DNA of 64,000 nt from JALYXV01 sp963791545 (GTDB lineage Bacteria > Actinomycetota > Acidimicrobiia > Acidimicrobiales > Palsa-688). Under the pieces are notes generated by a model. That model had not been told where the DNA came from, ran no database searches, and was given only the letters and a program-made list of their open reading frames with translations. Below, one piece after another: positions 32,487 through 39,889 of the stretch (within the stretch, counting starts at the first letter, position 1; the number at the start of each line of letters is the position of its first letter). The translations under genes and the position numbers were made by a program. The stretch is from assembly GCA_963791545.1 (NCBI GenBank), contig CAWBSR010000001.1:1-64000 (forward strand). The letters run 5' to 3'.

Positions 32487-34972
32487 CCTCGCTCCACCTC
32501 CTCCCCGAATCGCCCGCCGAGCCGGGCGACGGCGCCGACCGATCCGGGGCGCTCCCCGGCGCCGGGCTGCTCACCTGCGAGCGGGGCCACCTTCCGCTGG
32601 TCGCCATGACCGTCGTTGCCGACATCACCGGCCTGCTGGCCGCCATGACGATCCGCCAGGTCTTCGCCAATCCCCACGGGTGCCCTATCGAGGCGACCTA
32701 CATCTTCCCCCTACCGGATCGGGCCGCCGTGACCGACCTCACCGTCACGATCGGCGATCGCCGCCTGGCAGGGGCCATCGAGGAGCGCCAGGCGGCCCGC
32801 GACGCCTACGGCGCCGCGCTGGCCTCGGGCCGGCGGAGCGCGCTGCTGGAAGAGGACCGGCCTGACGTGTTCACCATCCAGGTCGGCAACCTAGCCCCGG
32901 GCGAGGAGGCTACCGTCGAGCTCTCCCTGGCCGGTCCGGTGGCGTGGGAGTACGAGGAGGCGACCTTCCGGGTGCCGCTGGTCGTCGCCCCCCGCTACAT
33001 CCCCGGGAACCCGCTGGAGGGTTGTAGTGCGGGGGATGGGACGGCGTTGGACACCCAGGCGGTACCCGACGCCTCACGCATCACCCCACCGGTCCTCCTG
33101 TGCGGGGGTCCCAATCCGGTGAAACTCGAGGTGACGGTCCGGCTGGACCCGGCCGGGATGGCGGTCAGCGACCTGCGCTCCAGCCTGCACGCGGCGATCG
33201 TGGCATGCGACCCCGGAGGTGTGGTGACGGTGGAGCTTCAGCCCGGCGAGCGGCTCAACCGCGACTTCATCCTGCGCTACCGGGTGGACGGTGGCGCCGA
33301 GGGCCAGATGTCGGCGCTGGCCATCCCCGACGCCGGGTCCGGCGGCGACTCCGAAGGCGACTCCGACGATGTGGCGGGCACCTACGTCGTGACCATCCTC
33401 CCGCCCGCCCATGCGACGGCCGCGCCACCCCGGGATGTGGTCTTGCTGCTGGACCGGTCGGGCAGCATGGGCGGCTGGAAGATGGTGGCGGCCCGCCGGG
33501 CCGCGGCCCGGATCGTGGACTCGCTCACGAGCGCCGACCGTTTCGCCATCATCGCCTTCGACGACAGCCTGGAGCGCCCGCCGGGGCTGGCGAATGACGG
33601 CCTGGTGGAGGCGTCCGACCGCAACCGCTACCGGGCGGTGGAGTGGTTGGGCCGGCTCGACGCCCGGGGGGGCACCGAGTTGGCTGCGGGGCTCGCCGCC
33701 GCCTACGCCGCCCACCAGGGTGAGGCCGGCCGGCGGCTCGGGGAAACGGCCGGGTGGGCGATCGGCGGCGAGGTTGGCGACCGGGCTCGGGCCCGCTGCT
33801 GCATCCTGGTGACCGACGGCCAGGTGGGAGACGAGGACCGACTGGTGCGCCTGGCTACCGACGCCGGGGTACGGATGTTTACCGTGGGTGTTGACCAGGC
33901 GGTCAACGCGGGACTGCTGCACCGGCTGGCGGCCGCCACCGGCGGGCGCTGCGAGCTGGCGGAGTCCGAGGACCGGCTGGACGGCGTCCTGTCGGACCTC
34001 CAGCGCCGCCTGGGCGAGCCAGTGGCGGAGTCCGTGACGGTGCGCTTCGACGCCCTGGCGATCGATCCGGCAACCATGACACCGGCGCGTCCCGCCGACC
34101 TCTACCCCGGAGTGCCGCTGGTGATGAGCGGAAGGTTCCGTGGTCGGGCCGGGGGTCGGGCGACGGTATCGGTCGCCGACGGATCGACGATCTCCTGTGA
34201 CGTGGTGGTGACCGCCAGCCGCGCCGCAGCCGCGGTGTGGGCGCGGGGCCGCCTCCGGGACCTCGAAGACCTCTACGCGGCCGGCGGGGGCGACCACACG
34301 ACCTTGGCGTCGCAGATCGTGGCGGTGTCGCGACGGCACCGGGTGCTGTGCCGGTTCACGGCGTGGGTGGCCGTCGACCACTCAGCCGAGCGGGTCGAGA
34401 TTGCGGGCCCGATGCACCGCATCGTGCAGCCGGTGGAGCTCCCGGGCGGCTGGGCAGCCATGGCGGCCACGGCCGTGCCCCCCGCCATGGAGATGTACGG
34501 GGCGGCGGCACCGGTTCCCGGGGGACAGAACGTGGCCACCCCCCCGCCGGTACCGTTCCAACCCCATCCCGTTCCCGGCTCCCCACCGCCAATGCGCATG
34601 GCCATCCCCGACCCGGCGCCCAGCCGGCGCCTGTTGCGCGCCCCGCGCCGGGCCCAGCCCGCGACGCCGCCGATGCCGCTCCCCCCATGGCGCGTCCGGC
34701 TGGACGCCCTGTTGGCCGAGATCGAAGGGCTGGACTCGGGAGCCGCCCCCGATGAGCGGTTGCGGCAGGCCGGCGAGGCCCGGCGGGTGGCCCGAGAGCT
34801 GGCGTCGGAAGTCCCCGGCTCTGCGCTAGTCGGGCTGATCGAGGCTCTGGCCGACGCCCTGATCGCCGATTCCGATGAGGGCCGGCATGCCGCATTGCGC
34901 CGTCTCCGGAAGGCGCTTCGGGAGGACTACCGACCGCCCACCCCGCCTCGGAGCGAGCGCTTCTGGCGCTGA
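32483..34972 (+). CDS. VIT and von Willebrand factor A domain protein
   Basis: 829 residues without a signal peptide or membrane segment, so cytoplasmic. Residues about 35-170 are a VIT domain (IRQVFANPHGCPIEATYIFP, ALLEEDRPDVFTIQVGNLAP). A VWA domain follows at about 318-500 with the metal site DRSGSM (324-329) and a later GGTEL, so the MIDAS metal site looks complete. A C-terminal part has a Pro/Met-rich linker (about 670-735) and a helical end. VIT-VWA proteins are metal-dependent adhesion or scaffold modules, best known from inter-alpha-trypsin inhibitors; bacterial cytoplasmic members have no clear role. It is translationally coupled to the MerR regulator. Confidence 0.9.
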   Translation: MTSLHLLPESPAEPGDGADRSGALPGAGLLTCERGHLPLVAMTVVADITGLLAAMTIRQVFANPHGCPIEATYIFPLPDRAAVTDLTVTIGDRRLAGAIEERQAARDAYGAALASGRRSALLEEDRPDVFTIQVGNLAPGEEATVELSLAGPVAWEYEEATFRVPLVVAPRYIPGNPLEGCSAGDGTALDTQAVPDASRITPPVLLCGGPNPVKLEVTVRLDPAGMAVSDLRSSLHAAIVACDPGGVVTVELQPGERLNRDFILRYRVDGGAEGQMSALAIPDAGSGGDSEGDSDDVAGTYVVTILPPAHATAAPPRDVVLLLDRSGSMGGWKMVAARRAAARIVDSLTSADRFAIIAFDDSLERPPGLANDGLVEASDRNRYRAVEWLGRLDARGGTELAAGLAAAYAAHQGEAGRRLGETAGWAIGGEVGDRARARCCILVTDGQVGDEDRLVRLATDAGVRMFTVGVDQAVNAGLLHRLAAATGGRCELAESEDRLDGVLSDLQRRLGEPVAESVTVRFDALAIDPATMTPARPADLYPGVPLVMSGRFRGRAGGRATVSVADGSTISCDVVVTASRAAAAVWARGRLRDLEDLYAAGGGDHTTLASQIVAVSRRHRVLCRFTAWVAVDHSAERVEIAGPMHRIVQPVELPGGWAAMAATAVPPAMEMYGAAAPVPGGQNVATPPPVPFQPHPVPGSPPPMRMAIPDPAPSRRLLRAPRRAQPATPPMPLPPWRVRLDALLAEIEGLDSGAAPDERLRQAGEARRVARELASEVPGSALVGLIEALADALIADSDEGRHAALRRLRKALREDYRPPTPPRSERFWR

Positions 34973-35036
34973 TCGCCCGTCGAGGGGGCGGCTGCGCCCA
35001 CCGGATCACATTCGTCGGGCCTCGACTGCCGCGGGG

Positions 35037-35438
35037 TCAGCCGGCCACGAAGCTCAGACGGACCTGCCGGGTGGGATTGTCGGCGTTGAGGTCAACCAGG
35101 ACGATCGACTGCCAGGTGCCCAGCTGCGGTCGGCCCGCCACGACGGGAACGACCAGTGACGGGCTGACCAGGGCCGGCAGGATGTGGTCGGCACCATGGC
35201 CCGGCGACCCGTGACGGTGGCGGTATCGGTCATCGCGGGGCAGCAGCCGCTGGAGCAGCTCCACCAGGTCGGGCTCCGACCCCGATCCCAGCTCCATGAC
35301 CGCCACGCCCGCGGTGGCGTGGGGTGCGAAGACCGACAGGAGGCCGTCGCCGCGGTCCCGGCAGAAGCTCGCCACGGCGTCCGAGAGATCGGCGATTTGG
35401 CGACGCCGGGTGTCAACAGTGATCTCGGTGGTGTCCAC
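35037..35438 (-). CDS. yjbQ: YjbQ/UPF0047 family protein
   Basis: 133 residues from GTG 35438. Family marks: VFAPHATAGVAVMELG, YRHRHGSPGHGADHILPALV and LGTWQSIVLVDLNADNPTRQ. The conserved His and Asp cluster around a metal site. Members can show secondary thiamin-phosphate synthase activity, but the physiological role is not settled. It follows the sigma factor gene by 23 bp on the same strand, so the two may share a transcript. Confidence 0.93.
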   Translation of the reverse strand: MDTTEITVDTRRRQIADLSDAVASFCRDRGDGLLSVFAPHATAGVAVMELGSGSEPDLVELLQRLLPRDDRYRHRHGSPGHGADHILPALVSPSLVVPVVAGRPQLGTWQSIVLVDLNADNPTRQVRLSFVAG

Positions 35439-35461
35439 CGGGCTGCGACCTCTCAGCCGGT

Positions 35462-36397
35462 TCAGCCGGTGAGAAGCTCCCGGGCCCCCCGGTCGGTGGA
35501 GGGGTGGCGCAACTTCGACATGGCCCGGGCCTCGATCTGGCGGATGCGTTCCCGGGTCAGGCTGAAGTGCTCGCCGACCTCGTCGAGGGTGCGGGGCTCG
35601 CCCCGGTCGAGGCCGAAACGCAGACGCAGGATCTCCCGCTCGCGCTCATCCAGCGCCACCAACATCTTGGCGACCTCACCGGAGAGCAACGAGGCGGCAG
35701 CCGCGTCGAACGGCGACACCGCAGAGCGATCCTCGACGACATCGCCCAGTTCCGCGTCGCCGTCCTCGCGCAGGGGCTCGGAGAGCGACAGTGGTTCCGC
35801 GGCGTGGCGAAGGATCTCGGTGACCTTCTCCTCCTCCAGTTCCAGGTCGGCGGCCAGTTCGCCCACCGTGGGACGCCGGCCCAGCTGGCCTTCCAAGCGG
35901 CCTCGGGCCTTGGTGACCCGGGTCAGGAGGTCACCGGCATGCACCGGCAGGCGCACCGTCCGCCCGGTGTTGGCGATGCCCCGGGTGATGGCCTGGCGGA
36001 TCCACCAGGTGGCGTAGGTCGAGAACTTGAAGCCCTTGCGCCAGTCGAACTTCTCGACGGCGTGCATCAGGCCCAGGTTGCCCTCCTGCACCAGGTCGAG
36101 CAGCGGCAGCTCGGCCGCCTGATACTTCTTGGCGATGGAAACCACCAACCGGAGGTTGGCCTTGACGAAGGTTTCGGCCGCATCGTCGCCGCCGCGGATC
36201 AGCCGCCGCAGCTCCCGCTTGCGGGCCGTGGTGACCGTCTTGGCTGCGGCCAGTTCCGCCCGGGCTTCCCGACCTGCCTCAATGGCCTGAGCCAAGCGGG
36301 CTTCGTCGTCCTTGGTCAGCAACGCATGCTTGCCGATGTCGTTTAGGTAGAGGCGAACCAAATCCTCTTCAGGCTGCGCCGCGTGATTGGTGGGCAC
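35462..36397 (-). CDS. RNA polymerase sigma-70 factor, RpoD-like (group 2)
   Basis: About 311 residues from GTG 36397; the frame is open to an ATG at 36547 but the extra 50 residues look unconserved. Region 1.2: EEDLVRLYLNDIGKHALLTK. Region 2: NLRLVVSIAKKYQAAELPLL, DLVQEGNLGLMHAVEKFDWR, FSTYATWWIRQAITRGIAN. Region 3: LPVHAGDLLTRVTKARGRLE and EPLSLSEPLREDGDAELGD. Region 4: LDEREREILRLRFGLDRGEP and SLTRERIRQIEARAMSKLRH. It recognises promoters of the -35/-10 type. It is shorter than a primary RpoD and lacks the long acidic region 1.1, so a group 2 factor is likely. Confidence 0.92.
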   Translation of the reverse strand: MPTNHAAQPEEDLVRLYLNDIGKHALLTKDDEARLAQAIEAGREARAELAAAKTVTTARKRELRRLIRGGDDAAETFVKANLRLVVSIAKKYQAAELPLLDLVQEGNLGLMHAVEKFDWRKGFKFSTYATWWIRQAITRGIANTGRTVRLPVHAGDLLTRVTKARGRLEGQLGRRPTVGELAADLELEEEKVTEILRHAAEPLSLSEPLREDGDAELGDVVEDRSAVSPFDAAAASLLSGEVAKMLVALDEREREILRLRFGLDRGEPRTLDEVGEHFSLTRERIRQIEARAMSKLRHPSTDRGARELLTG

Positions 36398-36582
36398 CTT
36401 CGCAGTATCGTCCTTCCATTGCGCCGGCCCGCCGGCGTCGCGGTGTTTCTGCCGCCGAACGCCTGTCGCGTCGCCCGGCACTACAAGAATCGGAGTGTAC
36501 CCGAACCAGGGCCCAGTGTATAGAGACCAAAGCTCTGACCAGGCCAAAAGCCGTCGAACAGGGTTCGACTGAGGAGAGACAG

Positions 36583-36735
36583 ATGGCGGATCACGAACAG
36601 CGAGAAGCAGAATCCGAAGCCGAGGTCGAGCATCAAGCGGCCCACGTCGAGGACGACCCGATCACCTCCCGGGAGGCCCTCGAAGAGGAGTTGATGGACG
36701 AGGGCCGCAGTGAGGCGGGCGAGCACATCCCCTGA
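36583..36735 (+). CDS. Small acidic protein, 50 residues (hypothetical)
   Basis: Begins at ATG 36583, six bases after the strong ribosome-binding site GAGGAGA. 50 residues, very rich in Glu and Asp (for example EAESEAEVEH and REALEEELMDEG), with no cysteine or membrane part. It diverges from the sigma factor gene. The good ribosome-binding site and strong codon bias make it a likely real gene. Function unknown; acidic mini-proteins sometimes bind RNA polymerase or act as DNA mimics, but nothing here shows that. Confidence 0.65.
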   Translation: MADHEQREAESEAEVEHQAAHVEDDPITSREALEEELMDEGRSEAGEHIP

Positions 36736-36813
36736 ACGACGTCCGCCATACGCCGAAGGTTTCCATAGATGTCCGGCACCCATACCTTCGACCCAAGAAA
36801 TCATCCGTTTGGA

Positions 36814-36829
36814 TAGACATAGGTATCTA
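36814..36829. promoter_or_regulatory. Imperfect dyad upstream of the MarR gene
   Basis: TAGACATAGGTATCTA: outer arms TAGA and TCTA match perfectly, with the centre imperfect, in an AT-rich spot 38 bp before the MarR start. Size and spacing suit a MarR-type operator for self-control. Confidence 0.35.
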
Positions 36830-36867
36830 GCCGCAGCCCCGCCAGGACCGCTACTAACGTTCCGCCC

Positions 36868-37410
36868 GTGGCCACGCAGAGAGCGTTCTCCCCGGAGCCT
36901 GCGGACCCGGGAGCGGACGTGGCGTGGCTGTCCGAGGGCGAACTAGGGGCGTGGCGCGTCATGGTGGCGGTCCATGCCCGCCTCGTCAGCCGTCTCGACG
37001 CGGAGTTGCAAGCGACCCATGCCATCTCACTGCGCGACTACGAGGTGCTGGTGCAGCTCTCGGAGGCCGATGGGGCCGCCCTCCGGATGGTCGAGCTGGC
37101 CGAGCGCCTGGTGGTTTCCCCGAGCGGGTTGACCCGGCGCCTGGACGGTCTGGTGCGCGACGGCCTGGTCCGGCGCCAGGCCTGCCTGTCGGACCGGCGA
37201 GGCACCCTGGCTGTCCTGAGCGCCGCCGGATGGGCCGTCCTCGAGCAGGCCGCCCCCACCCATGTGGCCAATGTGCGGCGCTACGTCTTCGATCCGCTGA
37301 CCGAAGACCAGGTGAAGGAGCTGACGGCGAGCCTGCTGCGCATGAGTCGCGCCTTGAACGGCACCCAACCGGGGGACACCCCGGAACCTCCAGCCGGGGC
37401 GCCCTCGTAG
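36868..37410 (+). CDS. MarR-family transcriptional regulator
   Basis: 180 residues from GTG 36868. The winged helix-turn-helix is clear: LRDYEVLVQLSEADGAALRM, VELAERLVVSPSGLTRRLDG, LVRRQACLSDRRGTLAVLS (the wing with the D-x-R motif), followed by the dimer helices TEDQVKELTASLLRMSRAL. MarR proteins are dimeric repressors released by small ligands. The neighbours do not reveal the target; no pump or catabolic gene is adjacent. A dyad lies just upstream. Confidence 0.92.
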   Translation: MATQRAFSPEPADPGADVAWLSEGELGAWRVMVAVHARLVSRLDAELQATHAISLRDYEVLVQLSEADGAALRMVELAERLVVSPSGLTRRLDGLVRDGLVRRQACLSDRRGTLAVLSAAGWAVLEQAAPTHVANVRRYVFDPLTEDQVKELTASLLRMSRALNGTQPGDTPEPPAGAPS

Positions 37411-37426
37411 GCGGCCTCGGGGCCCC

Positions 37427-37762
37427 TCAGGTGGGAGACACCCCGGTGACGACCGGGCGACCCTGCTCGATCCAACCCTTGGTCCCTCCGGCCACAGAAA
37501 CGGCCCGGTAGCCCGCCCCGACCATGGCCTTGGTCGCCTGGAGGCTGCGGCCCCCCACGGCACAGATCACGTAGACGGGGTCGCCGTCGGGGATCTCCCC
37601 TTGGCGGTCGTTCAGTTCGCCCAAGGGAATCAGGACCGCCCCGGGAACGTGGCCGTCCTCGTATTCGTCGGGATTACGAACGTCGAGCACGACCGCGCCG
37701 TCGGCGTGGGCCGCCGCGAAGGTGTCGAGGTCGACTTCCAGAGAATCGGGTTCCACGGCCAC
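37427..37762 (-). CDS. Single-domain rhodanese-like protein
   Basis: 111 residues. The fold shows VLDVRNPDEYEDGHVPGAVL near the start and the active-site loop VYVICAVGGRS with the catalytic Cys, then TKAMVGAGYRAVSVAGGTKG and WIEQGRPV. It can carry sulfur as a persulfide. The loop C-A-V-G-G-R-S fits sulfurtransferases rather than phosphatases. It follows pdxH by 16 bp on the same strand and is likely co-transcribed. Confidence 0.93.
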   Translation of the reverse strand: MAVEPDSLEVDLDTFAAAHADGAVVLDVRNPDEYEDGHVPGAVLIPLGELNDRQGEIPDGDPVYVICAVGGRSLQATKAMVGAGYRAVSVAGGTKGWIEQGRPVVTGVSPT

Positions 37763-37778
37763 GTACCCTTTCTACCGC

Positions 37779-38396
37779 TTATGGGGCCAGACGCTCAATG
37801 GCCCATCCTGACTCGCCGGGACGACGCCGGTAGCGCAGCCGGTCGTGCAGCCGGCTGGACCGGCCCTGCCAGAACTCCACGGTCTCGGGCAGTATCCGGA
37901 TACCACCCCACCACGTGGGCCGCGGTATGGGGCCGTCGCCGAAGCGGGTCGACACCTCCGACACCCGGGCTTCGAGCTCGGCACGGGACGAGAGCACCTC
38001 GCTTTGGGGTGACGCCCAGGCGCCGATCTGGGCTCCTCGGGGCCGAGAGGCGAAGTAGGCGTCGGATTCCTCGGCCGCCACATCCTGGCTGACGCCGGTT
38101 ACCCGCACTTGGCGCTCCAGCAGGAACCAACGCCACACCAGGGCGGCCTTCGGATTGGCGGCCAGTTGGCCGCCCTTCTGGCTCCGGTAGTTGGTGAAAA
38201 AGGTGAAACCCCGACCGTCGACCATCTTCAAGAGGACCATTCGGGCCGAGGGGGTCCCGTCGGACGCCACCGAGGCCACGCACATGGCCTCGGGCTCGGG
38301 CACACCAGCCGCCACCGCCTCGTCGAACCAGCGTCGGAACTGCGCCACGGGGTCGCCATCGACGGCGGTCAGGTCGAGGGCCCGCTCATCGGTCAT
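37779..38396 (-). CDS. pdxH: Pyridoxamine 5'-phosphate oxidase
   Basis: 205 residues from ATG 38396; the frame is open further upstream but the family begins here. Marks: DPVAQFRRWFDEAVAAGVPE, SVASDGTPSARMVLLK, GFTFFTNYRSQKGGQLAANP (FMN binding), WRWFLLERQVRVTG, YFASRPRGAQIGAWASPQSE and the C-terminal LHDRLRYRR...GWAIERLAP. It is an FMN enzyme that makes pyridoxal phosphate from the pyridoxamine or pyridoxine phosphate. All binding motifs are present. Confidence 0.96.
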   Translation of the reverse strand: MTDERALDLTAVDGDPVAQFRRWFDEAVAAGVPEPEAMCVASVASDGTPSARMVLLKMVDGRGFTFFTNYRSQKGGQLAANPKAALVWRWFLLERQVRVTGVSQDVAAEESDAYFASRPRGAQIGAWASPQSEVLSSRAELEARVSEVSTRFGDGPIPRPTWWGGIRILPETVEFWQGRSSRLHDRLRYRRRPGESGWAIERLAP

Positions 38397-38472
38397 CGCT
38401 CCATGGTGCCCGGCCGTCTGGGCGACCGCCACCGGCGTCGCATCGAGGCCCGCCATGCGTAGGGTTGGGGGG

Positions 38473-39861
38473 ATGTCCGAAATCACGATGCCGGCGGAGA
38501 TCGTCAAACACCTACGACGGGGCTTCGACAGCGGGCTGACCCGCCCCCTGACATGGCGACGCGCCCAGCTGAAGCAGCTGCAGCGGATGTTGAAGGAACA
38601 GGAACCGCGGTGGTTGGCCGCCTTGGCCGCCGACTTGCGCAAGCCGGCCGGCGAGGGCTGGGCGACCGACATCGGCGCCATCAACGGGGAGATCACGGCC
38701 CTGCACCGCAACCTGGGCCGGTGGTCCGAGCCCCGGCCGATTCCGGTCCCGGTGCGCCTCGGGGTCGGCAAGGCACGCGTGGTCCCCGAGCCGCTCGGCG
38801 TGGTCCTGGTGATTGCGCCCTGGAACTACCCCATCCACCTGCTGCTGCTCCCGATGGCCACCGCCCTGGCGGCGGGCAACGCAGTGGTTGGCAAGCCCTC
38901 GGAACTGGCGCCGGCCACCTCCGCCCTCATGGCCGAGCTAATCCCCCGCTACCTCGACGAGCGGGCAGTGGCGATTGTCGAAGGAGGAGCGGAGGAGACG
39001 ACCGGCCTGCTGGCTGAGCGCTTTGACCACATCCTGTACACCGGCAACGGCCGGGTGGGCCGCATCGTCATGGAGGCGGCGGCCAAGCACCTCACCCCGG
39101 TCACCTTGGAGCTGGGCGGCAAGAGCCCGGCCATAGTGGACCGCGAAGTCGATCTCGACACCACCGCCCGGCGCATCGCGTGGGGCAAGTTTCTGAACGC
39201 CGGTCAGACGTGCCTGGCTCCTGACTACATCCTCGTGCACCAGGACATCGAAGAGCAGCTGCTGGTCAAGCTGACCGACGCCGTGCACGACTTCTACGGC
39301 GTCGACCCCCGCCAGAGCCCCGACTACGCACGGATCGTCAACGACCATCATCTCTCCCGGCTGAAGGGCCTGCTCGACGACGTCGACCCGGGCCGCATCG
39401 TCACTGGGGGCGAGGTGGACGTGGACGATCGCTATCTGGCCCCGACCATCGTGCGCCGGGCCTCGTGGGACGAGGCGATGATGGGAGGCGAGATCTTCGG
39501 TCCCATCCTTCCGGTGATCGCGGTCCCCGACATCGAGGACGCCATCGAGACCGTGAATGCCCATCCGAAGCCCCTGGCGTTGTACGTCTTCTCGTCGCGG
39601 CCGGGAATCTCCGACCGCGTTGTCGAACGGACGTCCTCCGGCGGAGTGTGCGTCAACGGAACCGTCCTCCAGATCGCCACTCCGGGCCTGCCCTTCGGCG
39701 GCGTCGGCGCCAGCGGCATGGGCGCGTATCACGGCCAGTACGGCTTTGACACCTTCAGCCACCTGAAGGCGGTGCTCGACCGGGCCACCTGGTTCGATCC
39801 CTGGTTCACCTACCCGCCCGCCAACAAGCTCAAGGACCGCATCCTCCGTCGCCTCCTGTAA
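38473..39861 (+). CDS. Aldehyde dehydrogenase, class-3-like
   Basis: 462 residues from ATG 38473. Short class-3 type: VLVIAPWNYPIHLLLLPMAT (coenzyme site), GKPSELAPATSALMAELIPR, LYTGNGRVGRIVMEAAAKHL, the Glu in TLELGGKSP, and the catalytic Cys in NAGQTCLAPDY. The C-terminal GLPFGGVGASGMGAYHGQYG and FDTFSHLKAVL are also typical. It oxidises aldehydes (often fatty or aromatic) with NAD(P). A hydrophobic C-terminal anchor, known from some fatty aldehyde dehydrogenases, is not evident. It diverges from pdxH. Confidence 0.94.
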   Translation: MSEITMPAEIVKHLRRGFDSGLTRPLTWRRAQLKQLQRMLKEQEPRWLAALAADLRKPAGEGWATDIGAINGEITALHRNLGRWSEPRPIPVPVRLGVGKARVVPEPLGVVLVIAPWNYPIHLLLLPMATALAAGNAVVGKPSELAPATSALMAELIPRYLDERAVAIVEGGAEETTGLLAERFDHILYTGNGRVGRIVMEAAAKHLTPVTLELGGKSPAIVDREVDLDTTARRIAWGKFLNAGQTCLAPDYILVHQDIEEQLLVKLTDAVHDFYGVDPRQSPDYARIVNDHHLSRLKGLLDDVDPGRIVTGGEVDVDDRYLAPTIVRRASWDEAMMGGEIFGPILPVIAVPDIEDAIETVNAHPKPLALYVFSSRPGISDRVVERTSSGGVCVNGTVLQIATPGLPFGGVGASGMGAYHGQYGFDTFSHLKAVLDRATWFDPWFTYPPANKLKDRILRRLL

Positions 39862-39889
39862 GCGTCGAGCGAACCCGGGAAAAGGGGCG

